Origin: an uncultured Dehalococcoidia bacterium | GTDB lineage: Bacteria > Chloroflexota > Dehalococcoidia > Lucifugimonadales > UBA1127 | Length of the DNA stretch: 64,000 bases | Direction of reading: 5' to 3' | NCBI GenBank assembly: GCA_951812285.1 | Contig: OX638292.1 | Span: 678,774-742,773, forward strand | Shown here: in pieces, positions 51,183 to 59,172 of the stretch | Layout of the letters: every line of letters starts with the position of its first letter | How positions within the stretch are numbered: the stretch's first letter is position 1 | The notes under the pieces: model-generated | What the model saw: the letters and a program-made list of their open reading frames with translations, nothing else | The model's database searches: none | Told to the model about the DNA's origin: nothing | Position numbers and translations under genes: made by a program

Positions 51183-52136
51183 ATGAAGATCGGGTTCTAC
51201 AACGACTTCCAGCCCTGCATCGTCAAGGACGACGGCGTCGTGGACATTTCGGAGGCAGTGGGGCATCTGGCAATATCGTCGCCGCAGCGCTACATGGAGC
51301 GCATCATCTCGAACTTCGACGAACTTCGGCCGGCGCTGGAGCTGCTGGCGCAGGGCGAGTCGATTCCGATGGAGAAGGCATGGCTGCGCGCGCCGGTGCC
51401 TCGACCGGGCAAGGTGCTGGCGGGCAACGCCAACTACAAGGAGGGCGTGGACATCGACCCGCCGCGGCCGCTGAAGACGTTCTTCAAGTCGCCGGACGCG
51501 ATCATCGGCCCGGGCGACACCGTCGAGCTGCCGGCGTACAACCCGGTGATCTTCAACCACGAGGCGGAGCTGGCGGTGGTCATCGGCAAGACGGCGCACA
51601 ACGTCTCGGAGGACGAGGCGCTGGACTACGTCTTCGGGTACATGACGGCCGTCGACGTGTCCGCGCGGGCACCGGCGGAGGGGGAGTCGCAGCTGCCGGG
51701 CGACTACGGCAAGAGCTTCGACACGTTCCTGCCCATCGGGCCGGCCATCACGACCGCGGACGAGATCGAGGACCCGAACAACCTGCAGGTGCAGTACTGG
51801 GTCAACGAGGAGCTGCGGCAGAACTACAACACGAGCGACATGGAGCACAGCATCAAGTACGTGATCGCGGCGTTGTCGCACGTGATGTCGCTGAAGCCGG
51901 GGGATGTGATCCTCGCGGGGACGAACCACAGCGGGCTCGGGCCGCTGCAGGACGGGGACTACGCGGAGATCGAGATCGAGAAGCTCGGGCGGCAGGGGCA
52001 GCGCGTATCGGACGAGTACAAGCGCTCGTGGGACCCGCACGTGGTGCGGCTGCCGCACGAGATGGCGGAGCGGCGGGAGTCGCTGAAGAGCCAGCCGAAC
52101 AACGGGACGTGGCCGTTCCAGCCGCGGGGCGGGTAG
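51183..52136 (+). CDS. Fumarylacetoacetate hydrolase-family protein, paralogue 2
   Basis: A 317-aa tandem paralogue of 50126-51097. The two share MKIGFY(N/D)DF..CIVKDDGVVDI, PRPGKVL, EGVDIDPP.PL.TFFKSPDA(I/V)IGPGD, FNHEAEL and NYNTSDME. It has a shorter loop (the first copy has DEAEVPGTPPSHY where this has GESQLPGDY). The start has GAGGAGAG before ATG 51183. It may form a homo- or heterodimer with paralogue 1. Confidence 0.93.
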   Translation: MKIGFYNDFQPCIVKDDGVVDISEAVGHLAISSPQRYMERIISNFDELRPALELLAQGESIPMEKAWLRAPVPRPGKVLAGNANYKEGVDIDPPRPLKTFFKSPDAIIGPGDTVELPAYNPVIFNHEAELAVVIGKTAHNVSEDEALDYVFGYMTAVDVSARAPAEGESQLPGDYGKSFDTFLPIGPAITTADEIEDPNNLQVQYWVNEELRQNYNTSDMEHSIKYVIAALSHVMSLKPGDVILAGTNHSGLGPLQDGDYAEIEIEKLGRQGQRVSDEYKRSWDPHVVRLPHEMAERRESLKSQPNNGTWPFQPRGG

Positions 52137-52158
52137 GGTCAGCAAAGGGATATGACAG

Positions 52159-52190
52159 AGGGGGCGCTCCCATGGGAGCGCCCCCTTCTA
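52159..52190 (+). terminator. Terminator after the FAH gene pair
   Basis: AGGGGGCGCTCC-CATG-GGAGCGCCCCCT, a perfect 12-bp stem (52159-52186), followed by TCTAGTTT. It lies between the convergent FAH and vapC genes. Confidence 0.8.
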
Positions 52191-52217
52191 GTTTGGCTCG
52201 CCAAGTTTCCTAACGTG

Positions 52218-52604
52218 TCAGGCGGCGGGGATGTCCGTAAGCGTGAAGTCGTTGCCCTTGAACAGCAGGGGCTCGCCGGTGTCTTTCGCCAATGCGTAGG
52301 CAAAACAGTCGCCGAAGTTCAGTCTCGCTGGGTGATTGCCCCTGCCGAACTGCCGCCAAGCGTCGCGGGCCAACTCGGCCTGCTCGAGGGTGACGGGGGC
52401 GAGTTCAATCTGTGCGCCTACGAGGAAGGCATCCAATCTGGCCCCGACTTCAGCACCTTGGCGGCTCTCAAGAACCATAGCCGCCTCGACGAAACTGACA
52501 ACGGACATGCTCCGGTTGGGCGCCGTGTACAGAGACGTGGCGAAACGGGCAGCGTCCGTTTCGTCGAATAGCACCGCCAAGACGGCTGACGTGTCCACGA
52601 TCAC
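52218..52604 (-). CDS. vapC: VapC-type PIN-domain toxin
   Basis: A 128-aa PIN-domain ribonuclease. Acidic residues: D4 in MIVDTSAVLAVLFDE, E40 in SFVEAAM, and D98 in NFGDCFAYALA with a terminal D116-type position in KGNDF. It probably cleaves tRNA or rRNA when free. It overlaps the antitoxin gene (ATGA at 52604-52601). Lower GC than the surroundings suggests acquisition, as is common for such modules. Confidence 0.92.
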   Translation of the reverse strand: MIVDTSAVLAVLFDETDAARFATSLYTAPNRSMSVVSFVEAAMVLESRQGAEVGARLDAFLVGAQIELAPVTLEQAELARDAWRQFGRGNHPARLNFGDCFAYALAKDTGEPLLFKGNDFTLTDIPAA

Positions 52605-52858
52605 TTGGGCAACCCATCATCGTCGTAGAGATAGACGCCGTGTTCCTCTGCAGATGGGCCGTCGTGCAGCATAGAAGCAGTTTCGCGGCCATAGGCCATC
52701 ATCTCCTCAACGGTCATCCTCGGGGGGGATTCTCGTTGCACGCGTTCGAGGCGCTCTCGGAGGGCGATGGTGATGGCGCCGGTCATGGTCTCGCCAGTCA
52801 GGCGCGCCAATTCACCTGCCATGCGGCAGGTCTCCTCATTCTTGATGTTCAGGCTCAT
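52601..52858 (-). CDS. vapB: VapB-type antitoxin (Rv0623-like)
   Basis: An 85-aa protein starting MSLNIKNEETCRMAGELARLTGETMTGAI, the Rv0623-type transcription-factor antitoxin family. It has an N-terminal ribbon-helix-like DNA-binding part and a C-terminal toxin-neutralising part (about 45-85, acidic). It overlaps vapC by four bases. An inverted repeat over its -10 box suggests autoregulation. Confidence 0.9.
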   Translation of the reverse strand: MSLNIKNEETCRMAGELARLTGETMTGAITIALRERLERVQRESPPRMTVEEMMAYGRETASMLHDGPSAEEHGVYLYDDDGLPK

Positions 52859-52872
52859 CAGTCTCTCCCCAG

Positions 52873-52900
52873 GGTAGAAAAAGTGCTACTCATTCTACCA
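52873..52900 (-). promoter_or_regulatory. vapBC promoter with overlapping inverted repeat
   Basis: On the minus strand TGGTAGAAT gives an extended -10 box (TAGAAT at 52897-52892). GGTAGAA (52873-52879) and TTCTACC (52893-52899) form an inverted repeat with a 13-nt spacer covering that box and the predicted start. This fits repression by a VapB-VapC complex. Confidence 0.55.
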
Positions 52901-52957
52901 TATGTTTATGCGGCGGCATTTGCAAGGTGGAAACGTTTCTGCCACGCCACCGTGTCG

Positions 52958-52986
52958 TTGACACCACGCCCGTAGCTGGCTAGCCT
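52958..52986 (+). promoter_or_regulatory. Promoter of the PfkB kinase gene
   Basis: TTGACA (52958-52963), a 17-nt spacer and TAGCCT (52981-52986). The start of transcription would be near 52993, giving a 25-nt leader that holds GGGAG. Confidence 0.7.
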
Positions 52987-53017
52987 TTGCCTGAACCCCA
53001 ACTTGACGGGAGCGTGT

Positions 53018-53947
53018 ATGACTATCTTTGTGTCCGGGTCCCTGGCCTATGACCGCATCATGAACTTTCCGGGGCGGTTTTCCGACCACATTCTTCCGGA
53101 CCGCATCCACAACATCAACGTGAGCTTCAACGTGGACAGTATGGTTGAGAGGCCGGGCGGGTGCGCGGGGAACATCTCTTACTGCCTGGTGCTGCTGGGC
53201 GAGCAGCCACAGACGCTGGCGACGCTGGGGCGGGACTGCCGCGTCTACCTGGACTGGATGGAGGAGAACGGGATGGGGGTGAGCGGGGTCCGGGTGATCG
53301 ACCCGGAACGGACGGCGAGCGCCTATATCATGACGGACCAAGGCGACAACCAAATCACGGGCTTCCACATGGGCGCGATGCTCCACTCCGCAGACTTTTC
53401 CTTCGACTTCTACGACATGTCGAACGCGTTCGGCGTGGTCTCTCCCGGCAACCTGGAGGACATGGCCAACTTCTCGCAGTACTACAAGGAGAACGGGGTG
53501 CCCTACGTCTTCGACCCGGGCCAATCCCTGCCCGCGTGGACGGCGGACGGGCTCCGGGCGTGTATCGACGGGGCGACGGTGCTCATCGCGAACGACTACG
53601 AGATTGGGCTTATCGCCAACATGACGGGCCTTGACGAGGCGGCGCTGGCGGGACTAGCCAAGGCGGTCATCGTGACCAAGGGCGAGCACGGCTCGACCCT
53701 GAGGGTTGGCGACGAGGTCACTCAGATTCCGGCCGTGACGCCGCGGCAGGTGCTCGACCCCACGGGGGCCGGGGACTCGTATCGCGGCGGGCTGGTCAAG
53801 GGCATGCTGGAGGGCAAGCCGCTGGCGGAGGCGGCGCTGATGGGCAGCGTGTGCGCGTCCTTCGCGGTCGAGGTGCAGGGGACGCAGGAGTACCGGTTCA
53901 CGATGGACGAGTTCAACGAGCGGCTGGCCGGGGTGAAGGTGGGGTAG
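53018..53947 (+). CDS. PfkB-family carbohydrate/nucleoside kinase
   Basis: A 309-aa ribokinase-fold kinase. The N-terminal MTIFVSGSLAYDRIMNFPGRF and the GGCAGNISYCLVLLG signature resemble adenosine-kinase-like bacterial members; the C-terminal DPTGAGDSYRGGL has the catalytic Asp and anion hole. ATG 53018 has GGGAG upstream. It phosphorylates a sugar or nucleoside; the lid segment RIHNINVSFNVDSM is compatible with adenosine kinase-like enzymes, but the substrate is unproven. Confidence 0.9.
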   Translation: MTIFVSGSLAYDRIMNFPGRFSDHILPDRIHNINVSFNVDSMVERPGGCAGNISYCLVLLGEQPQTLATLGRDCRVYLDWMEENGMGVSGVRVIDPERTASAYIMTDQGDNQITGFHMGAMLHSADFSFDFYDMSNAFGVVSPGNLEDMANFSQYYKENGVPYVFDPGQSLPAWTADGLRACIDGATVLIANDYEIGLIANMTGLDEAALAGLAKAVIVTKGEHGSTLRVGDEVTQIPAVTPRQVLDPTGAGDSYRGGLVKGMLEGKPLAEAALMGSVCASFAVEVQGTQEYRFTMDEFNERLAGVKVG

Positions 53948-53952
53948 GGGGC

Positions 53953-53988
53953 GTTCGCCCTTCGATTTCCCTCAGGGTGAACGGGCGA
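53953..53988. repeat. Dispersed repeat with CTTCGATTTCCCTCAG core
   Basis: GTTCGCCCTTCGATTTCCC followed by TCAGGGTGAACGGGCGA, directly after the kinase gene. It shares a 16-mer core with 29898-29941. Confidence 0.6.
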
Positions 53989-53999
53989 GAGACGGAGTT

Positions 54000-54047
54000 C
54001 CCTTCGAAAGGCCCTTCTAGAGCCTCAGGACAGGCTAGGGCGAATGG
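54000..54047. repeat. Dispersed GCCCTTC...GGCGAA repeat
   Basis: It contains AGCCTCAGGACAGGCT, identical to part of 8551-8588, with CCCTTC and GGGCGAATGG flanks. It is adjacent to the related repeat at 53953-53988. Confidence 0.55.
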
Positions 54048-54054
54048 ATACGAG

Positions 54055-54080
54055 GGGCCGGAGTTATGAAACTCCGGCCC
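54055..54080. other. Perfect 11-bp hairpin before the MoaD-MoaE promoter
   Basis: GGGCCGGAGTT-ATGA-AACTCCGGCCC, ending 7 bp before the TATAAT of the next gene. It could be the kinase terminator or, because it covers the -35 position, an operator. Confidence 0.6.
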
Positions 54081-54087
54081 TCGCGCG

Positions 54088-54093
54088 TATAAT
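54088..54093 (+). promoter_or_regulatory. TATAAT box next to a start codon (leaderless transcript)
   Basis: A perfect TATAAT lies 6 bp before ATG 54100, with no ribosome-binding sequence between. Transcription would begin at or within a base or two of the ATG. Confidence 0.65.
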
Positions 54094-54099
54094 CGGGCT

Positions 54100-54840
54100 A
54101 TGGCGACCACCAATGAATTTACCGTCACCATCCGGCTGTTCGCGGTGTACCGCGAGCGGGTGGGGAGCGACTGCATCGAGGCCACGCTGCCTGCGGGGGC
54201 GATCGTCGAGGATGCGCTGCGCTGTCTCGCGGAGTCGCACCCCATGACCGTGCCGTTGCTGCCGACGACGATGGTGGCCGTGAACCAGTCGTACGTGGAG
54301 CGCTCGGAGCCGTTGCGGGCCGGGGACGAAGTGGCGCTCATTCCGCCGGTGTCGGGAGGACTCGACTACCCGAGCCCGAACCCTCGCATCCTCATCACTG
54401 ACGAGCCGCTGGACGCCGAGAGGGTGACGGCGATGGTGATGAACACGGCCAACGGGGGCGTCGTCACATTCCAGGGTGTGACGCGGGACGAGACGGGCGG
54501 GCGCACGGTGGTGCGGCTGGACTACGAGGCGTACCCGGAGATGGCGTACAAGACGCTGCAGCAGATCTTCGACGAGGTGGAGGAGCGCTGGGGCATCACG
54601 GACGTGGCGCTGGCGCACCGCATCGGGCGACTGGAACTGGGCGAGGCGAGCCTCGTGGTGGCCGTTGGCGCGGCGCACCGGGGGGAGGCCTTCGCGGCGA
54701 CGATGTACATGGTGGACCGGCTCAAGGAGATCGTGCCCATCTGGAAGAAGGAACACTTCGAGGACGGCTCCGTGTGGGTGGCCCTCGGATCCGCCGCGCC
54801 GCCCGCCGACTGGACCGGCTCGGAAGCGCCCGCTAGCTAG
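54100..54840 (+). CDS. Fused MoaD-MoaE molybdopterin synthase
   Basis: A 246-aa protein joining both molybdopterin synthase subunits. Residues 1-87 form the ubiquitin-like MoaD, ending in the sulfur-carrying SGG (Gly86-Gly87); residues 88-246 are MoaE with RLDYEAYPEMA, the dimer core and the catalytic VPIWKKEHFEDG. MoaD needs a free C-terminal Gly to be thiocarboxylated. A similar fusion, MoaX of mycobacteria, is cleaved after translation. No other moa genes are nearby. The gene appears leaderless. Confidence 0.94.
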   Translation: MATTNEFTVTIRLFAVYRERVGSDCIEATLPAGAIVEDALRCLAESHPMTVPLLPTTMVAVNQSYVERSEPLRAGDEVALIPPVSGGLDYPSPNPRILITDEPLDAERVTAMVMNTANGGVVTFQGVTRDETGGRTVVRLDYEAYPEMAYKTLQQIFDEVEERWGITDVALAHRIGRLELGEASLVVAVGAAHRGEAFAATMYMVDRLKEIVPIWKKEHFEDGSVWVALGSAAPPADWTGSEAPAS

Positions 54841-54858
54841 CTCGGGCCTCGGGTCGAA

Positions 54859-56190
54859 CTACCTCTCACCGGCCTCGGCCGCCGCTTTTGCCGCCGACAG
54901 TTTGGGCGGCTTGGCGAGGAGCGAGCAGCCGACGGCCAACACCGTTACCCCGATGAAGATGGGAATGATCGTGTTGTAGTCGCCGGTGATGTCGAAGAAT
55001 ATGCCGGTGATGACAGGGCCGCCACCGCTGGCGGCGATGCGGATGGGCGCGACGATGCCCCTGGTGCTGCCGAGGAAGCGGCGGCCGAAGTAGACGGCGT
55101 AGGCGTGGGAGCCGAAGAGGCCCTCGCTGCGGCCGAGGCCGAAGACGAAGGCGTAGGCGATGACGCTCCACGTCGTCGAGACGGTCAGCAGCAGCACCAG
55201 CGCGGCGACGTCGAGGGTCTGGCTCATGGCAATGCAGTAGCGAATGGGTATTCGCGCGGCCATCCACCCCCAGAAGAATTTCACGAGCAACGCGACGGTC
55301 GTCAGCAGGATGATGGCGACGGCGGCGAGCCCCGCTGAAAAGCCCTTGTCGGTCAGGTAGGGCACCTGGTGCAGGGTGATGCTGGTGGTCATGAAGATGG
55401 TGAGGTTGAGGCTGAGGGTGATGAGCCAGAGCGAGGGCGTGCGGACGGCCTCGGCCATGGTCCAGTCGCGCTCCACGGGGTTCGCTCTGGGCGTTGCCGC
55501 GGGCTGACCGGGGGCGTCCGACTCGGGTTGCGGGGGCCGTGGGCGCTCGCCGTCGGGGCGCAGGCCGATGTCCTCGGGCATGCGGCGCATCACGAGCCAC
55601 GACGGCACGAGGAGCACGACGATGGTGATGACCCCGAAAATGACGAAGGCGCTGCGCCAGTCGAACTGGGAGATGAGGAGGGCGGCCAACGGCGCCATGA
55701 GGATGCCGCCAAGAGGGATACCGGTGCTCGTGATGGCGAGTGCGAGGGCTCGGTGGCGGACGAACCACTTGGCGACGACGGTGCTGGTGACCTCTCCGCC
55801 GGCGAAGGCGAGGGCGAGGGAGCGGAGGACGCCGAAGACGAGGTAGAAGCTGAGGAGGCTGCCGACCCACGCCATGCCGATGGTCGACATGCTGGCGATG
55901 ATGATGCCGAGGGCCATGAGCGCCTTCGGGCCGTAGCGGTCGACGGCCATGCCGATAGGGAGGGCGAGGGCGCCCATGATGACGGCGCGGATGAGGAGAA
56001 CGGCGGAGGTGGCCCCGCGGCCAATCTCGAGCTCCTCGCTCATGGGCTTGAAGAAGAATCCGAACGCGTAGGTCTGGAAGCCGGAGAGCAGCATGGACGA
56101 CGTGACCGCGATCCCCACGATATACCAGCCGTGGAAAATGCGGGGATGGCGGGAAGGAGTCTCTACGGTGTCAGCCACTCGGCGCTCCAA
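54859..56190 (-). CDS. MFS-family transporter (monocarboxylate-like)
   Basis: A 443-aa major facilitator protein with 12 predicted helices in two halves split by a polar loop (about 205-240, rich in Pro and charged residues). The first half has the motif-A-like IGMAVDRYGPKALMALG. N-terminal HGWYIVGIAVTSSMLLSGFQTYAFGFFF resembles MCT/OFA-type carboxylate transporters. The substrate is unknown. It converges on the MoaD-MoaE gene (18 bp apart). Confidence 0.87.
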   Translation of the reverse strand: MERRVADTVETPSRHPRIFHGWYIVGIAVTSSMLLSGFQTYAFGFFFKPMSEELEIGRGATSAVLLIRAVIMGALALPIGMAVDRYGPKALMALGIIIASMSTIGMAWVGSLLSFYLVFGVLRSLALAFAGGEVTSTVVAKWFVRHRALALAITSTGIPLGGILMAPLAALLISQFDWRSAFVIFGVITIVVLLVPSWLVMRRMPEDIGLRPDGERPRPPQPESDAPGQPAATPRANPVERDWTMAEAVRTPSLWLITLSLNLTIFMTTSITLHQVPYLTDKGFSAGLAAVAIILLTTVALLVKFFWGWMAARIPIRYCIAMSQTLDVAALVLLLTVSTTWSVIAYAFVFGLGRSEGLFGSHAYAVYFGRRFLGSTRGIVAPIRIAASGGGPVITGIFFDITGDYNTIIPIFIGVTVLAVGCSLLAKPPKLSAAKAAAEAGER

Positions 56191-56285
56191 TCAGGATGCA
56201 GGAAGTGTACCACAGGGGCGCCGCACAACTGGTGTTTGTGCAATCCTTCACAAGTGTAGATACGAAATTGGCGGCGAAATCCGTA

Positions 56286-56314
56286 TTGTAGGTATGAGAG
56301 GCCATTGATACGAT
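56286..56314 (+). promoter_or_regulatory. Candidate tRNA-Ser promoter
   Basis: TTGTAG (56286-56291), a 17-nt spacer and TACGAT (56309-56314), 22 bp before the mature tRNA. Both boxes differ from consensus by two bases. Confidence 0.45.
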
Positions 56315-56336
56315 AGATATACGGTTTCAAATACGT

Positions 56337-56428
56337 GGAGGGATCGCATAGTGGTCTAGTGCGGGCGCCTGCTAAGCGCTTGGGGGCCTAACCGCCCCTC
56401 CAGGGTTCGAATCCCTGTCCCTCCGCCA
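56337..56428 (+). tRNA. tRNA-Ser (anticodon GCU), CCA encoded
   Basis: The acceptor stem GGAGGGA (56337-56343) pairs with TCCCTCC (56418-56424), followed by discriminator G and an encoded CCA (56426-56428). The anticodon loop CTGCTAA gives anticodon GCU, reading AGC/AGU. The long variable arm (GGGGGCCTAACCGCCCC region) is that of a class II tRNA, and the T arm is CAGGG-TTCGAAT-CCCTG. All stems are intact. Confidence 0.95.
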
Positions 56429-56454
56429 CCCACGATTCTCCTTCAGGCAGCGTG

Positions 56455-57828
56455 ATGGCAATTCAAGAAGCACAGTGGACGGCTACCCGTATCCAGCAGT
56501 CGAAATCGGCGGTGGCGCCTCCGATGCCGGGCGCGGGAGACGGGACGCCCACGAGCTATCACATCTGGACCATCGGCTGCCAGATGAACAAGGCCGACTC
56601 CGACCGGCTGGCGAGCGCGCTGGAGCAGCTTGGCCTTCGGCCCGCCCCCACGGCGCAGAACGCAGACGTCGTTGTCTTCAACTCGTGCGTGGTGCGGCAG
56701 AGCGCGGAGGACAAGGTGGTGGGCGCGCTCGGCATGGCGAAGTCGTTGAAGCGGCACAGGCCGGAGCGCATCGTGGCGCTGATGGGGTGCATGGTCGGGC
56801 CGAAGAAGGACGCGCTGGAGGCGCGCTTCGGGCACGTCGACGTGTTCATGCAGCCGCAGCAGTACGCTCCGCTGCTGGAGCTTGTGGGCGAGCGGCTGGG
56901 CGTCGACTACGAGGGGTGCATCGGGCCGCTGACGGACGTACACGCCGACGTGACGAGCTACATCCCGATCATCCAGGGCTGCGACCTGTTCTGCAGCTTC
57001 TGCATCATCCCGTACCGGCGCGGCCGGCAGGTGAGCCGCACGCTGCCGGACATCGTGCGCGAGGCGGAGTTGCTGTCGGCGCGGGGAGTGCGCGAGGTCA
57101 CGCTGCTGGGGCAGACGGTGGACGCGTACGGGCACGACCTGCCGGGCGGCGACGACCTGGCGGACCTGCTGTACGCGCTGAACGACGTGTGCGGGCTGGA
57201 ACGCATCCGCTTCCTGACGTCGCACCCCATGTACATGAGCGACCGCATCATCCGGGCGGTCGCAGAGCTGCCCAAGGTGTGCGAGCACATCAACCTGCCC
57301 GTGCAGGCGGGCGACGACGAGGTGCTGTCGTCGATGCGGCGGACGTACTCGGCGGACGAGTACCTGTCGACGATCGAGCGCATCCGGTCGACGGTGCCGG
57401 GCGTGGCGCTGAGCACGGACCTCATCGTCGGGTTCTGCGGCGAGACGGAGGAGGCCTTCGAGGCGAGCTACCGGCTGCTGGAGCAGGTGCGCTTCGACAA
57501 GGTGCACGTGGCGCAGTACTCGACGCGGGAGGGGACCATCGCGCACCGAACGCTGACGGACGACGTGCCGCAGGAGGAGAAGCGCCGCCGGCTGAAGGCC
57601 GTCGACGCGCTGCAGGAGCGGGTGGCGACGGAGATCAACGAGCGGCTGCTCGGCGAGACGCTCGAGGTGCTCGTCGAGGGCCGGGACAAGGGCAAGTGGC
57701 GCGGGCGAACGCGCACAGACAAGCTGGTGTTCTTTGAGGACGCGGGGGACTTCCACGGGAAGCTGGCCCGCGTTCGCATTACGAAGACATCGCCGTGGTC
57801 GCTGCAGGGCGAGCCGGAAGCGGTGTAG
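56455..57828 (+). CDS. miaB: tRNA-2-methylthio-N6-dimethylallyladenosine synthase MiaB
   Basis: A 457-aa radical-SAM methylthiotransferase. The N-terminal UPF0004 domain carries three cluster-binding Cys (GCQMNKADS, FNSCVVR, LMGCM), the radical-SAM CxxxCxxC is GCDLFCSFCIIPYRRG, and a C-terminal TRAM domain follows (about 385-450). The GCQMN motif favours MiaB over MtaB. The start is ATG 56455 or GTG 56452. The adjacent tRNA-Ser(GCU) has U36-A37 and is not an expected MiaB substrate, so the adjacency is probably incidental. Confidence 0.95.
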   Translation: MAIQEAQWTATRIQQSKSAVAPPMPGAGDGTPTSYHIWTIGCQMNKADSDRLASALEQLGLRPAPTAQNADVVVFNSCVVRQSAEDKVVGALGMAKSLKRHRPERIVALMGCMVGPKKDALEARFGHVDVFMQPQQYAPLLELVGERLGVDYEGCIGPLTDVHADVTSYIPIIQGCDLFCSFCIIPYRRGRQVSRTLPDIVREAELLSARGVREVTLLGQTVDAYGHDLPGGDDLADLLYALNDVCGLERIRFLTSHPMYMSDRIIRAVAELPKVCEHINLPVQAGDDEVLSSMRRTYSADEYLSTIERIRSTVPGVALSTDLIVGFCGETEEAFEASYRLLEQVRFDKVHVAQYSTREGTIAHRTLTDDVPQEEKRRRLKAVDALQERVATEINERLLGETLEVLVEGRDKGKWRGRTRTDKLVFFEDAGDFHGKLARVRITKTSPWSLQGEPEAV

Positions 57829-57842
57829 GCGGGAGGAAGCAC

Positions 57843-59066
57843 ATGGCCCTGGAACTACCGGTTGCCGACAGTAAGCTGCGAAACCCTCGTGTGCCCCTGA
57901 CGGAGCTGGAGCAGTCGGCCTTCTGTCAGGTCGAGCCGCTGGAGACGAAGCCGCTGGCGGAGGAGCTGAACGCGGGCGTCCGCTGGCAGCGACTGCCGGA
58001 CGAGTACGTCAACCTCACGCCCGTGCAACTGACGGAGCGCATCGACGCGAACCGCGCGGCGCTGGGGAGCAGCACGGTGATCCTCGGGCACCACTACCAG
58101 CGCGAGGACATCATTCAGTTTGCGGACTTCCGGGGCGACTCGCTGAAGCTCTCGCAGTTTGCGGCGGAGCGGCAGGAGTCGAACTTCATCATCTTCTGCG
58201 GCGTGCACTTCATGGCGGAGACGGCGGCGGTGCTCGGCGGGGCGCACCAGCGTGTGGTGCTGCCGAACATCAACGCGGGGTGCTCGATGGCGGACATGGC
58301 GCCGACGGGCGACGTGGTGGACTGCTGGGACGACCTGATGGAGACGCTGGGCGAGGGGTCGGTCATTCCGGTTACGTACATGAACTCGACGGCGGAGATT
58401 AAGGCGCTCGTCGGGCGGAACAACGGGGCGGTGTGCACGTCCTCGAACGCCGGCAAGGTGGTCGCGTGGGCGTTCCAGCAGGGGAAGCGGGTGCTGTTCC
58501 TGCCGGACCAGCACCTGGGGCGCAACACGGGCCTGAAGCTGGGCATCCCGCTCGATGAGATGCTGGTCTGGAACCCCTTCCGGCCGCTGGGAGGGCACAC
58601 GGCGGAGGCGCTGGAAGCGAGCAAGATGATCCTGTGGAAGGGACACTGCTCGGTGCACACGCGGTTCACGCCGCTGCAGGTGGCGAAGGCGAAGGCGGCG
58701 TACCCGGACGTCAACATCCTGGTGCACCCGGAGTGCCCGATGGAGACCGTCGAGCTGGCGGACTACGTTGGGTCGACGGAGCTGATCGCGAAGACGATCG
58801 GCGAGGCGGCGCCGGGAAGCGTGTGGGGCGTCGGGACGGAGATCAACCTCGTGAGCCGGCTGGCGCACGAGAACCCGGACAAGACGGTATTCTGCCTCGA
58901 CCCGGTAGTGTGCCCGTGCTCGACGATGTACCGGATCCACCCGGCGTACCTGCTGTGGGTGACGGACGAGCTGCTGGCGGGTCGGGTGCCGAACCAGGTG
59001 ACCGTCGACGAGGAGACGGCGCACTTCTCGAAGCTGGCGCTGGAGCGAATGCTGACGCTGGTGTAG
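57843..59066 (+). CDS. nadA: Quinolinate synthase A
   Basis: A 407-aa [4Fe-4S] enzyme that condenses iminoaspartate (from NadB) with dihydroxyacetone phosphate into quinolinate. The three cluster Cys lie in FIIFCGVHFMAETA, GAVCTSSNAGK and DPVVCPCSTMYRIH; the substrate motif ILGHHYQREDI is intact. It is about 50 residues longer at the N-terminus than E. coli NadA, as in long-type enzymes. ATG 57843 follows GGGAGGAA, 14 bp after the miaB stop. First of the scattered nadA-nadB-nadC set. Confidence 0.96.
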   Translation: MALELPVADSKLRNPRVPLTELEQSAFCQVEPLETKPLAEELNAGVRWQRLPDEYVNLTPVQLTERIDANRAALGSSTVILGHHYQREDIIQFADFRGDSLKLSQFAAERQESNFIIFCGVHFMAETAAVLGGAHQRVVLPNINAGCSMADMAPTGDVVDCWDDLMETLGEGSVIPVTYMNSTAEIKALVGRNNGAVCTSSNAGKVVAWAFQQGKRVLFLPDQHLGRNTGLKLGIPLDEMLVWNPFRPLGGHTAEALEASKMILWKGHCSVHTRFTPLQVAKAKAAYPDVNILVHPECPMETVELADYVGSTELIAKTIGEAAPGSVWGVGTEINLVSRLAHENPDKTVFCLDPVVCPCSTMYRIHPAYLLWVTDELLAGRVPNQVTVDEETAHFSKLALERMLTLV

Positions 59067-59109
59067 GCGACGGGCGACACCGTCGCGAACAATCGAAGAG
59101 ACTGAGCAA

Positions 59110-59130
59110 GGGGGCGCGATGGACGCCCCC
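59110..59130 (+). other. Hairpin after nadA
   Basis: GGGGGCG-CGATGGA-CGCCCCC, a 7-bp stem 43 bp after the nadA stop. A possible terminator without T-run; it resembles the stem of 52159-52186 in sequence. Confidence 0.45.
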
Positions 59131-59172
59131 GCTCCATAGTTGCGGTGGGGGCTGCCAGAGAGCCAAGGAGGA

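Noticed and set aside
52141-53017. Larger defence island around vapBC
   Set aside because: Only the toxin-antitoxin pair is present; flanking genes are an FAH hydrolase and a PfkB kinase, with no restriction, abortive-infection or mobile genes.
56337-57828. Functional link between tRNA-Ser(GCU) and miaB as substrate and enzyme
   Set aside because: MiaB acts on tRNAs with i6A37 (A36-A37-A38); this tRNA has U36-A37-A38 and is expected to carry t6A.
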